A stretch of 64,000 nucleotides of DNA from positions 1 through 64,000 of the forward strand of contig CAIJNL010000016.1 of the NCBI GenBank assembly GCA_903822005.1, in the 5' to 3' direction. This DNA comes from an uncultured Nitrospiraceae bacterium (lineage in GTDB: Bacteria; Nitrospirota; Thermodesulfovibrionia; Thermodesulfovibrionales; Dissulfurispiraceae). Shown here piece by piece: positions 47,696-54,776 of the stretch (positions are counted from its first letter, which is position 1; every line of letters begins with the position of its first letter). The position numbers and the translations under genes are program-made. A model generated the notes under the pieces. It ran no database searches, was not told the origin of the DNA, and saw only the letters and a list, made by a program, of their open reading frames with translations.

Positions 47696-48748
47696 TCATG
47701 GTTTTGAAAGAGATTCTATCTCTTTCATCCTTTCGTTTGTGGATGGATGAGACGAAATGTAATCAAACACCCCGTCGTCGCTCTTTGAACCGGAGCGTCT
47801 GTTATGGGCCTGCTCAAGCTTTTTCAGAAAAGAGCCGAGAAGGCGGGGTGACAGGCCGTTAGTCCTCAGCACGGTCGCTGCATACCGGTCGGCGTCCCGT
47901 TCAAAGTCCCTTGAGTACTTTGCCTGCAGCAGGAATCCGGACATGGCGCCGGCCAGGCTGCTCACATCTCCCAGATATGCGGCGAGCGCGAGGGCGACTA
48001 TGGAGCTCTGTATCAGCTGCCTCATACTATGGCGGTTTGCCACATGCCCGGCTTCATGGGCGTAGACAGCGACAAGCTCATCATCATTTCCGGCCAGTTG
48101 CACCAGCTGGTCGAGAAAGACTATTGTGCCGTCCGGCAGGGCAAAGGCATTTGCCCCAAGCATCGCGCTTTCCCTGAATTCTATTTTCAGAGGAATGTTC
48201 CGGGCCTGGGGGAAGGCGATGCCTGCAAAGCGCTCCCTCAGCTGGGTTTGTCTTTCAGGAGCCAATTTCGAGGGCTGCATGAATCTTCCATCGAGGGTTG
48301 AGAGGGCCTGTTGGCTTATCATGCTTAAGGCAGTGAACGGAAGCCGGTATGCAAGCTTCTCTGCGGCAAAGGGGACTCCCCATTTATATCCTGCAAAGAA
48401 GACTAATGACAGCAGGAGTAATGAAATAATGACCCATCGCCATGAACGCTGAAGACGGTTCACAAAACTGTCCCTGAGGTCCGAGCCTTCGAAAATGACC
48501 GACAGCTGCAGGCTGTCAGGCAGTTCACAGGAACTGCCGTCACCAAAGCGCAGGATGCGATATGCCTTGTCGAGCTGTTCGGACAGGATTATATCGGAAA
48601 GCGGGATGGTCTTATCGATGCCTTCTCCGCTGATGCGGCAAGAGCCGCCTCGTATGCCGAAGGTTACATTATAAGCGCGACTGCTGCGGCCGTCGTAATA
48701 ATGGCCGGAGACCGGTTCGAGAAACAGGTCAGAAACCGAAGTCGACAT
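47696..48748 (-). CDS. Membrane-anchored M48 family metalloprotease
   Basis: A 350-residue zinc peptidase. An N-terminal ~100-residue beta-rich domain precedes one membrane helix (about residues 106-124). The M48 catalytic domain follows, with HEAGH (in VYAHEAGHVANRHS) and the third ligand in FERDADRYAATVL. It resembles the BepA/LoiP-like M48C group but has the membrane anchor and extra N-terminal domain. It overlaps the upstream DUF898 gene by 20 bp, so the two are co-translated and may work together at the membrane. Confidence 0.88.
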   Translation of the reverse strand: MSTSVSDLFLEPVSGHYYDGRSSRAYNVTFGIRGGSCRISGEGIDKTIPLSDIILSEQLDKAYRILRFGDGSSCELPDSLQLSVIFEGSDLRDSFVNRLQRSWRWVIISLLLLSLVFFAGYKWGVPFAAEKLAYRLPFTALSMISQQALSTLDGRFMQPSKLAPERQTQLRERFAGIAFPQARNIPLKIEFRESAMLGANAFALPDGTIVFLDQLVQLAGNDDELVAVYAHEAGHVANRHSMRQLIQSSIVALALAAYLGDVSSLAGAMSGFLLQAKYSRDFERDADRYAATVLRTNGLSPRLLGSFLKKLEQAHNRRSGSKSDDGVFDYISSHPSTNERMKEIESLSKP

Positions 48749-50213
48749 CTAGTGCCTCGGTTATCTCATCGCCTGCCGCGGCAACCGCGGACTCTACATC
48801 AGCGACGAAGCTGTTAAGGCCGTCAGGAGCATATACCAGCAGGGTGTCGGCATAATATTTCGAGAGCTGCACCCTTGCCCAGGGCCAGTAAAAGCCGAGG
48901 GTGATAAAGGTAAGCAATGCATTGCTGGCTATTATGCTTGCAAGGTCACGCGCGCGCTGGTGCGATTCGAACCTTATGGTTCCGAGCCGGGTATGGTCCC
49001 ATACAAGGTTCGTCATACGGGTGCGGAAGAATGACTGCACGATTACCCTGTAGAGCAGGTAAGCCGCTATGGCTATGATTCCTATCCATACAAACATGGC
49101 CTGGCTTGGGCGCCCCGCTTTCAATGAAAGCGAACCAAAGAGCAGATTCATAAGGAAACCCATGGCGATGCTGATGACTATGCCCACTCCGATCGACATA
49201 AATATGGTCTTTATAAAGACGCCAAACACGTCCCCGCTTGATATGGTGAGTTCCGAGCGGGTGGTCCCGAAGGCCGCGTTGTTCACCAGGAAGAGACGCA
49301 GCTGTCTGTATAAAAGAGGGAAGCATATACCCAACGTAATAAGCGTAAGAAAGCCGTAAAGCAGGAACATGAGATAAGCGCCGGTGACTGTGCCATGGAA
49401 ACGCATGCGTATGCCGCGCCAGCTTGAATTGTGCAGGCGGAACGAAAAAGCGCGCGTTATCATCCATGGAAGAATGAGAGAGACCAAAAGCAGGACAACT
49501 ACATACAGCTTGGGATTAAACTGTTTCGACAATGAGAGGGCCGCTATAAGAAGCACCGCGATTATCCTGCCTTTGAGTATTGCGCCGGGATTTCCGTGGT
49601 AATCAAAACTGGAGCCGGCAACACGGGTGTTCCGGTAGAAATACCTGTTCTTCCGCACCTTGGCCCACGGCGAATAAATACCGAGGGTTATGATCGATAG
49701 GAGAAGGTTGACGATCCATATCCTGAAATATTCACCGCCCGAACCGGTGAACTCGCATTGATAAGTAGAGGCTACAGCTCCTGTGCCTGCACCTATGCCG
49801 AACTGTGTACTGTCTGAGCAGGCAGCGCAGATAAGACCGGTTGCCGTCGCTTTCATCCCGGCAGTCGGATATTTTCTGAAGCAGCTGTTGCAATAAGATT
49901 CCGGACGGGGAGACGCATTGTATGCCGGGGCATCAGCAACAGGCGGCTGACTAGTGGAATCAGCCGCTCTATATCTGTTGTCCTCAGCTCCCTCAAAAGG
50001 ATCATATGTCGGTTCCGTCGCGGGGGGCTGCTGCTGTACCGGAGCAGCCGGAACTATGCGCCCAATGGCTTCTCCGTAAGTCCGCCACTTGGCAGCGATC
50101 TCGTTCCATACCAGTGTATCAGACGATATCCTGCCCTGGCCGGCCAGTTCCCTTATCTCTTCATCGGTAACCGGGCCTGTCCTCTTGTCGCCATCCCTGT
50201 AGTACCAGTTTAT
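48729..50213 (-). CDS. GYF_2-DUF898 membrane protein, probable ATA start
   Basis: The first ATG in frame (49856) gives only the DUF898 part: several membrane helices and the repeated LITLGIYSPWAKVRKNRYFY and LLTFITLGFYWPWARVQLSKYY motifs of the YjgN family. The same frame stays open upstream through a Cys pair (CNSCFRKYPTAG), a Pro/Gln-rich linker and a full GYF_2 domain (NWYYRDGDKRTGPVTDEEIR ... DTLVWNEIAAKWR). GYF_2 proteins start at this WYY, but there is no ATG, GTG or TTG before the next stop. GGAGG sits 7 nt before ATA 50213-50211, which I take as the start (494 residues). The role is unknown; it is coupled to the M48 gene. Confidence 0.75.
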   Translation of the reverse strand: MNWYYRDGDKRTGPVTDEEIRELAGQGRISSDTLVWNEIAAKWRTYGEAIGRIVPAAPVQQQPPATEPTYDPFEGAEDNRYRAADSTSQPPVADAPAYNASPRPESYCNSCFRKYPTAGMKATATGLICAACSDSTQFGIGAGTGAVASTYQCEFTGSGGEYFRIWIVNLLLSIITLGIYSPWAKVRKNRYFYRNTRVAGSSFDYHGNPGAILKGRIIAVLLIAALSLSKQFNPKLYVVVLLLVSLILPWMITRAFSFRLHNSSWRGIRMRFHGTVTGAYLMFLLYGFLTLITLGICFPLLYRQLRLFLVNNAAFGTTRSELTISSGDVFGVFIKTIFMSIGVGIVISIAMGFLMNLLFGSLSLKAGRPSQAMFVWIGIIAIAAYLLYRVIVQSFFRTRMTNLVWDHTRLGTIRFESHQRARDLASIIASNALLTFITLGFYWPWARVQLSKYYADTLLVYAPDGLNSFVADVESAVAAAGDEITEALDVDFGF

Positions 50214-50310
50214 AGGTATTCCTCCGCTGGGAGCAAAAAAAATAAAAAATCCGCCAACTTGTTACTATTGTAACAGAGTTACCCGCAGAAGTTAATACTT
50301 TTTTTGCTAT

Positions 50311-51333
50311 TTAAAGCTCTCTGCCTGCAGCATCCGTGAACAGGCGCAGCTTTTTCATCAGTGCGCTGAAATCCTTTGGGGTCAGTGACTGCGGCCCGTC
50401 TGATGTAGCATGCTCCGGGTCGGGATGGACCTCTATCATCAGGCCGTCGGCGCCAGCGGCTATTGCTGCGAAAGACATTGCCGCGACATATTTCTGGTTT
50501 CCTGTAGCATGTGAAGGGTCTGCAATTACCGGCAGATGGGTTTCGCCTTTTAATACCGGGATTGCGGAAAGATCGAGGGTGTTGCGGGTGGCCGTCTCAA
50601 AGGTCCTGATGCCCCGCTCGCAGAGAATTACCGAATGGTTGCCCTCGCTCATGATATACTCTGCACTCATGAGAAGTTCGTTTATGGTCATCGACATACC
50701 GCGTTTAAGCAGCACGGGCTTTTTCAGCCGCCCTACTTTTTTGAGGAGTTCAAAGTTTTGGGCGTTCCTTGTGCCGATCTGCAGTATGTCCGCGTACTCG
50801 GCGACGATATCGGCTGATTCCGGATTTACGACCTCTGTAACCAGGGGCAGGCCGCTTGCTTTCCTCGCCTTTGCGAGCAGTTTCAGTCCTTTTTCTTTCA
50901 TGCCCTGGAATGAATAGGGAGAGGTCCTCGGCTTGTATGCGCCGCCGCGAAGAAGATGAGCTCCGGCTTCCTTCACTGCTATTGCGGTCTCGATGATCTG
51001 TTTCTCACTCTCGATAGCGCATGGTCCCGCCATGACTATAACCCGGGACCCTCCTATTGAAAGCGAGTCGGTTATCCTGATTTCACTCTTCTCCCTCTTT
51101 ACCTCTTTTGAGGCGAGCTTGTAAGGCTTCAATATCGGCACGACGCTTTCGACGCCCTGCATGGAAGCTATCGCATCGATTACAACCCTTTTTTCGCGCT
51201 CGTCTCCAACAGCCCCGATAACGTCCCTGGTAGTACCGTGGATAACGTGCGGTTTATAGCCCAGCTCTTTTATCCTGTCCAGCACCTCTTCCTTCTCGCG
51301 TTTTGCTGCTCCTGCCCTCATCACTATAATCAT
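50311..51333 (-). CDS. aroF: 3-deoxy-7-phosphoheptulonate synthase (DAHP synthase)
   Basis: A 340-residue DAHP synthase that opens the shikimate pathway. An N-terminal ferredoxin-like regulatory domain (about residues 1-70) precedes the KDO8PS/DAHP barrel ([48 protein letters not shown]). This is the AroF/AroG-beta type seen in Gram-positives and Thermotoga. ATG 51333 follows AGGAGG by 5 nt; the GTG just before it overlaps the spacing. A structured leader with a terminator (51403-51484) lies upstream, which suggests attenuation. Confidence 0.95.
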   Translation of the reverse strand: MIIVMRAGAAKREKEEVLDRIKELGYKPHVIHGTTRDVIGAVGDEREKRVVIDAIASMQGVESVVPILKPYKLASKEVKREKSEIRITDSLSIGGSRVIVMAGPCAIESEKQIIETAIAVKEAGAHLLRGGAYKPRTSPYSFQGMKEKGLKLLAKARKASGLPLVTEVVNPESADIVAEYADILQIGTRNAQNFELLKKVGRLKKPVLLKRGMSMTINELLMSAEYIMSEGNHSVILCERGIRTFETATRNTLDLSAIPVLKGETHLPVIADPSHATGNQKYVAAMSFAAIAAGADGLMIEVHPDPEHATSDGPQSLTPKDFSALMKKLRLFTDAAGREL

Positions 51334-51402
51334 CACACCCTCCTTTTTCCCGAAGCAAAAGGCGGGGTACTCGCCGGCCTTTTTTGGGGAAAATGGGACA
51401 AT

Positions 51403-51484
51403 AAAAAAGCCGGGGACCCTATGTCTGCCCTCGGCTTTCGGTTGATTTGGTTTATTCCGGCGTCAACCATTACCCAAGGCAGAC
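51403..51484 (-). promoter_or_regulatory. Attenuator-like structured leader of aroF
   Basis: On the minus strand, GTCTGCC (51484-51478) can pair with GGCAGAC (51429-51423), enclosing a hairpin GGTTGA/TCAACC (51468-51463 with 51445-51440). The 3' strand of the outer stem overlaps a terminator arm: AAGCCG-A-GGG (from 51437) pairs with CCC-CGGCTT, then T-run 51408-51403. Outer stem and terminator cannot both form. A further GC-rich hairpin lies at 51363-51382. I recognised no known riboswitch and no aromatic leader peptide. The ligand or trigger is unknown. Confidence 0.6.
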
Positions 51485-51578
51485 AGTCTAAAATAAAAGC
51501 CCCACCAAAAGTAAAAGTTACCTGCGGAATAATTTATTAACATGCAATACTTTTGCAGATTTCAGGACTGGTTGTCAA

Positions 51579-51606
51579 GAAAAAAAGAAGGCGCTTGCGC
51601 GCCTTC
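51579..51606 (-). terminator. Intrinsic terminator after the 26-residue membrane peptide gene
   Basis: GAAGGCGC and GCGCCTTC (51599-51606, 51587-51594) form an 8-bp stem with a 4-nt loop. On the minus strand a run of eight T follows (51586-51579). It closes the transcript of the small gene at 51651-51731 and insulates it from aroF. Confidence 0.85.
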
Positions 51607-51650
51607 AACCCTAAACTGCAGGGGTGGGGGGGTAGGATAATCTGTATTTT

Positions 51651-51731
51651 CTAACGTATTACAAATGCTATAAGGAAATACACCACAGCTCCACCAATAA
51701 AAACCAGTTCAAACCTGTCTTTCTTTTCCAT
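51651..51731 (-). CDS. Small single-span membrane protein, 26 residues
   Basis: A short frame encodes a basic/acidic head (MEKKDRFELV) followed by one hydrophobic helix (FIGGAVVYFLIAFVI) and a final Arg. AGGTGGG lies 8 nt before the ATG, and a clear terminator lies 45 bp after the stop, so it looks like a real independent transcription unit. I do not recognise the family. Small proteins of this design often modulate a larger membrane complex; that is inference. Confidence 0.6.
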   Translation of the reverse strand: MEKKDRFELVFIGGAVVYFLIAFVIR

Positions 51732-51844
51732 AATCTTGCCCACCTGTCTATTACGCCCTTTTATTAAGTATATTGAAAATGGCCGCTCATTAAAATCAGC
51801 GCAAAACCGATTTAACGGTAAGTATTAGTCCTACATTGAAATCG

Positions 51845-51873
51845 TTGATAAATGTGATGGATATCCCTACAAT
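51845..51873 (+). promoter_or_regulatory. Promoter of ubiE-lgt
   Basis: TTGATA (51845-51850) and TACAAT (51868-51873) are separated by exactly 17 bp. The predicted start near 51880 gives a ~37-nt leader before the ATT proposed as the ubiE start, which supports translation beginning upstream of TTG 51974. Confidence 0.75.
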
Positions 51874-51916
51874 AGAGGCATATGGATTTAATTGCATTTG
51901 GTAATAGGGGCTGCTC

Positions 51917-52570
51917 ATTTATAAATTTGATAACATAGCGGGCAGTTATGACAGACTGAACCATCTGCTGTCGTTGGGGCAGGATTTTTATTGGCGGCGT
52001 GCTATGGTCAACGAACTGGATCCGGTTGCAGGCGATCTTGTACTCGATCTTGCTACAGGTACCGGCGACAGCGCGAAGGCAATAGTCAGAAAAGGCATCA
52101 GGGTCGTAGGCCTGGATATCAGTCTTGAAATGCTGAAGCTGGCCAGAAAAAAGATACCTGATGATTCCTATCAGGCCTTGTCCGGATCAGCATATGCGGT
52201 CCCGGTCAGGGCAGAAACTTTCAGCGCGGTCACATGTGCTTTCGGCATCAGGAATATGCCCGAGACTCCGAAAGCATTGAAAGAGATCTGCAGGGTAATG
52301 AAAAAGGGGGGCAGACTTGTCCTCCTGGAATTTTCAATGCCTGCGGGTTTTATCAATGGACCGTATGTTTTTTATCTGAGGAAGGTATTGCCGTTTATTG
52401 CGGGGCTGTTTTCGGACCGCGAGGCATACGATTTCCTCGGTGAATCGATAGAGAAGTTTTACAGGCCGGATGAATTTTCTCAAATCATTATCGATGCAGG
52501 GTTCAGCAAATGCGAGAAAAGGCGGCTCAGTTTGGGCTGCGTGTATATACATAAAGCGTACAAGGGATAA
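51917..52570 (+). CDS. ubiE: Demethylmenaquinone/ubiquinone methyltransferase, probable ATT start
   Basis: An SAM-dependent C-methyltransferase of quinone synthesis (menaquinone in an anaerobe). Motif I is VLDLATGTGDSAKAIV, and FGIRNMPETPKALKEICRVMKKGG is typical. The conserved N-terminal signature FDNIAGSYDRLNHLLSLGQDFYW lies mostly upstream of the first conventional codon, TTG 51974. The frame is open to a TAG at 51903, with no ATG, GTG or TTG. AGGGG sits 6 nt before ATT 51917, which I take as the start (217 residues). lgt follows after 5 bp. Confidence 0.88.
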   Translation: MYKFDNIAGSYDRLNHLLSLGQDFYWRRAMVNELDPVAGDLVLDLATGTGDSAKAIVRKGIRVVGLDISLEMLKLARKKIPDDSYQALSGSAYAVPVRAETFSAVTCAFGIRNMPETPKALKEICRVMKKGGRLVLLEFSMPAGFINGPYVFYLRKVLPFIAGLFSDREAYDFLGESIEKFYRPDEFSQIIIDAGFSKCEKRRLSLGCVYIHKAYKG

Positions 52571-52575
52571 GGCAA

Positions 52576-53355
52576 ATGATACAATACCCGCAGATAGACC
52601 CTGAAATATTCAGGATAGGGCCCCTGGCAATAAGATGGTACGGACTCATGTATCTGATGGGTTTTATCTCGTCCATGCTGCTGGTCAGGCAACAGATCAC
52701 AAAGAAGAGGCTTGTCCTGGAGAAAGATTTTGTTGAGACTCTCTATTCATACCTTATTCTCGGTCTGCTGCTGGGCGGGCGGCTTGGGTATGTGATACTT
52801 TATAATCCGGCTTATTATATAGAGCACCCTCTTGAAATTCCGGCAATATGGCAGGGGGGCATGGCATTTCATGGGGCGCTTGCCGGCACGATCATAGCAG
52901 GCCTGCTCTTTTGCAAAAAAGCGGGCGCTGACATGCTGTTGATTGCCGATATGATAAGCGTGACGGTTCCCATTGGGCTTGGTCTTGGCAGGATAGGAAA
53001 CTTTATCAATGCCGAACTTTACGGGCGGGTTACCGATGTGCCCTGGGCCATGATCTTTCCCGGAGAGGTCCTGCCGCGCCACCCGTCTCAGCTTTATGAG
53101 TTCTTTCTTGAAGGAGTAGTCCTCTTTATTATCTTGTGGGTGAGCAGGGAACGGGTGCAAAAGGGGACGGTTACGGCGATGTTCCTCATACTTTACGGGA
53201 TATTCAGGACCGTGGCAGAAATCTTCAGGGAGCCGGATGTGCAGATCGGCTATATACTCGGTTTTCTCACAATGGGACAGATACTAAGCGGTATCATGAT
53301 CCTGGCAGGGATAGGAGTATACATAGCGGCCTGGAAACCGAAACAGGGCCGCTGA
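52576..53355 (+). CDS. lgt: Prolipoprotein diacylglyceryl transferase
   Basis: A 259-residue integral membrane enzyme that attaches diacylglycerol to the lipobox Cys of prelipoproteins. It has about seven helices and the signature GLGRIGNFINAELYGRVTDVPW, plus the HPSQLYEFFLEG segment. It starts 5 bp after ubiE. It would process the lipoproteins encoded at 14633 and 39460. Confidence 0.95.
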   Translation: MIQYPQIDPEIFRIGPLAIRWYGLMYLMGFISSMLLVRQQITKKRLVLEKDFVETLYSYLILGLLLGGRLGYVILYNPAYYIEHPLEIPAIWQGGMAFHGALAGTIIAGLLFCKKAGADMLLIADMISVTVPIGLGLGRIGNFINAELYGRVTDVPWAMIFPGEVLPRHPSQLYEFFLEGVVLFIILWVSRERVQKGTVTAMFLILYGIFRTVAEIFREPDVQIGYILGFLTMGQILSGIMILAGIGVYIAAWKPKQGR

Positions 53356-53431
53356 TCAAACGGCAGAACCTCAAGGAATGTTGTGCAGGGTTACGGTTTG
53401 CAGATGAGGGAGGGCAGAGTAGCGGGAGTCT

Positions 53432-53902
53432 ATGGATACAGAACAGCGTATAAATAACATCAAAAGACATATTTTTTATGAATTGCTCTCAGAGGCCGGC
53501 AGGGTGATGGTGCTTGTCAGGTATTCGCCCGATGTTATCATCGGCAAACGCGGTTTTGTCGGGGATGAGAAGGATGCGGGTCTGACTCTCGCATTCAACA
53601 CGCAAATGAAATTTGCATGGGACGAATCCGGCATGACAGCGACCCTCGCTTTTGGGGCATCTCCCCAGAAATGTTATATCCCTGCGGGCAGCATAGCCGC
53701 AATATATTCGCCTGAGCTCAGGGTCCAGCTGTTTACCGCAGTGAGCGAGAAGAACCATGTCAAAAAAAACGGGGCGCCTCTTACAGGCAGCAACGATGAT
53801 AATGATGGAATACCGGTGCAGGGCGGCAAGAATGTTATCAATGTGGATTTTGTGCATAAGAAAAGGCTGGACAAAGAAGAAGTCGACAGGGAGGATCTCT
53901 GA
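53432..53902 (+). CDS. sspB: SspB-like ClpXP adaptor
   Basis: A 156-residue protein matching the SspB fold: an N-terminal helix (NNIKRHIFYELLSEAG) and a beta domain with GLTLAFNTQMKFAWDESGMT, ATLAFGASPQKCYIPAGSIAAIYS. SspB binds ssrA-tagged peptides and delivers them to ClpXP. The C-terminal ~40 residues are charged, as in the SspB tail that docks on ClpX; the tail ends NVDFVHKKRLDKEEVDREDL. The stop overlaps the next ATG by 1 bp. Confidence 0.8.
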   Translation: MDTEQRINNIKRHIFYELLSEAGRVMVLVRYSPDVIIGKRGFVGDEKDAGLTLAFNTQMKFAWDESGMTATLAFGASPQKCYIPAGSIAAIYSPELRVQLFTAVSEKNHVKKNGAPLTGSNDDNDGIPVQGGKNVINVDFVHKKRLDKEEVDREDL

Positions 53903-54237
53903 TGCAGAATGAAAAGCTGGTGCATGATCTTATCATCGACCATCTGAGACACAAGTTTTCCAGGGAGTATCAGGACGTCAGGATAAACCCGCAGGGAAGC
54001 CCTGACATCGTGCTTGGCAATCACGGGCTTGTGCTCGCAAACGTAGAGGTCGAGACAGAGAGCACGATAAATATGGAAAGGGCTGATGAATGGAAGGCGC
54101 TTGCCGATTCGGGCGTAAAACTTGTTCTGATGGTCCCGAAAAAAATAAAGGCGAAAGTGCCCGAACTTCTGTGGGAGAAAGGGATCATGGACAGGGTCAG
54201 CGTTGGCAGCTACGAGATATCGATCAATATGCCCTGA
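53902..54237 (+). CDS. Small hypothetical protein with a PD-(D/E)xK nuclease-like core
   Basis: A 111-residue protein. The stretch SPDIVLGNHGLVLANVEVETE has the PD...ExE spacing of the restriction-endonuclease-like fold, and a helix plus beta strand follow (WKALADSGVKLVLMVPKK). The last catalytic position is Glu where Lys is common, so activity is uncertain. It is too small to carry its own DNA-recognition domain. Translation is coupled to sspB by a 1-bp overlap. I do not recognise a named family. Confidence 0.6.
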   Translation: MQNEKLVHDLIIDHLRHKFSREYQDVRINPQGSPDIVLGNHGLVLANVEVETESTINMERADEWKALADSGVKLVLMVPKKIKAKVPELLWEKGIMDRVSVGSYEISINMP

Positions 54238-54362
54238 GGCAGGGGAGGAACAGAAGTGCGGTTTTATGACGGTATGCAATAAAACTACTTGTTTTCCGCA
54301 TTAATTTATTATACTATGTAAGGTAAGCATCTTTATATTAATTTACTAAGGGAGGAAATATT

Positions 54363-54650
54363 ATGGCGAAGGCAATGACAAAGACTCAGATTGCGGACCA
54401 CCTTGCAAAGAAGGCAGACATCAAGAAATCACAGGCGGTGATTATACTTGACGAAATCGCGAAGCTTGCATACAAGGAGGCCAAGAACTCCTTCACTCTT
54501 TGCGGTCTCGGAAAGATCGTCCTCGTTCAGCGCAAAGCCCGTGTAGGAAGAAACCCGCAGACCGGGGCGGCGATCAAGATACCTGCCAAGAAGGTCGTGA
54601 AGTTCAGGGTTGCCAAGGCTGCTAAAGATTCAATCCTCGGCAAGAAATAG
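54363..54650 (+). CDS. HU-family DNA-binding protein (HU-like 1)
   Basis: A 95-residue histone-like protein. The dimerisation helices are followed by the beta arm (GLGKIVLVQRKARVGRNPQTGAAIKI) and a C-terminal helix. It has more Lys and Ala at its ends than a typical HU. TTGTTT and TACTAT 17 bp apart (near 54292 and 54315) form a possible promoter, GGGAGG lies before the ATG, and a strong terminator follows, so it is monocistronic. A second HU gene lies at 62424. Confidence 0.93.
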   Translation: MAKAMTKTQIADHLAKKADIKKSQAVIILDEIAKLAYKEAKNSFTLCGLGKIVLVQRKARVGRNPQTGAAIKIPAKKVVKFRVAKAAKDSILGKK

Positions 54651-54670
54651 TCTAGTACGTAAATATTGGA

Positions 54671-54712
54671 AAAGAGAGAAGGGGACGGCAAACCGTCTCC
54701 TTCTCTCTTTTT
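54671..54712 (+). terminator. Intrinsic terminator after the first HU gene
   Basis: A long stem, AAAGAGAGAAGGGGACGG (54671-54688), pairs with 54693-54710 across a CAAA loop with one mismatch, then runs into T's. It is 20 bp past the HU stop and is convergent with the HD-domain gene. Confidence 0.92.
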
Positions 54713-54776
54713 ATTGGTGCTGACCATAACAGAGAACCGTTATATGGATATATCAATTAAGCATTTTTATCAGCAC

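Noticed and set aside
51403..51500. T-box or known amino-acid riboswitch in the aroF leader
   Set aside because: No T-box AGGGTGGNACCGCG-like sequence and no lysine, glycine or cyclic di-GMP riboswitch core could be found, so I list it only as an unassigned structured leader.
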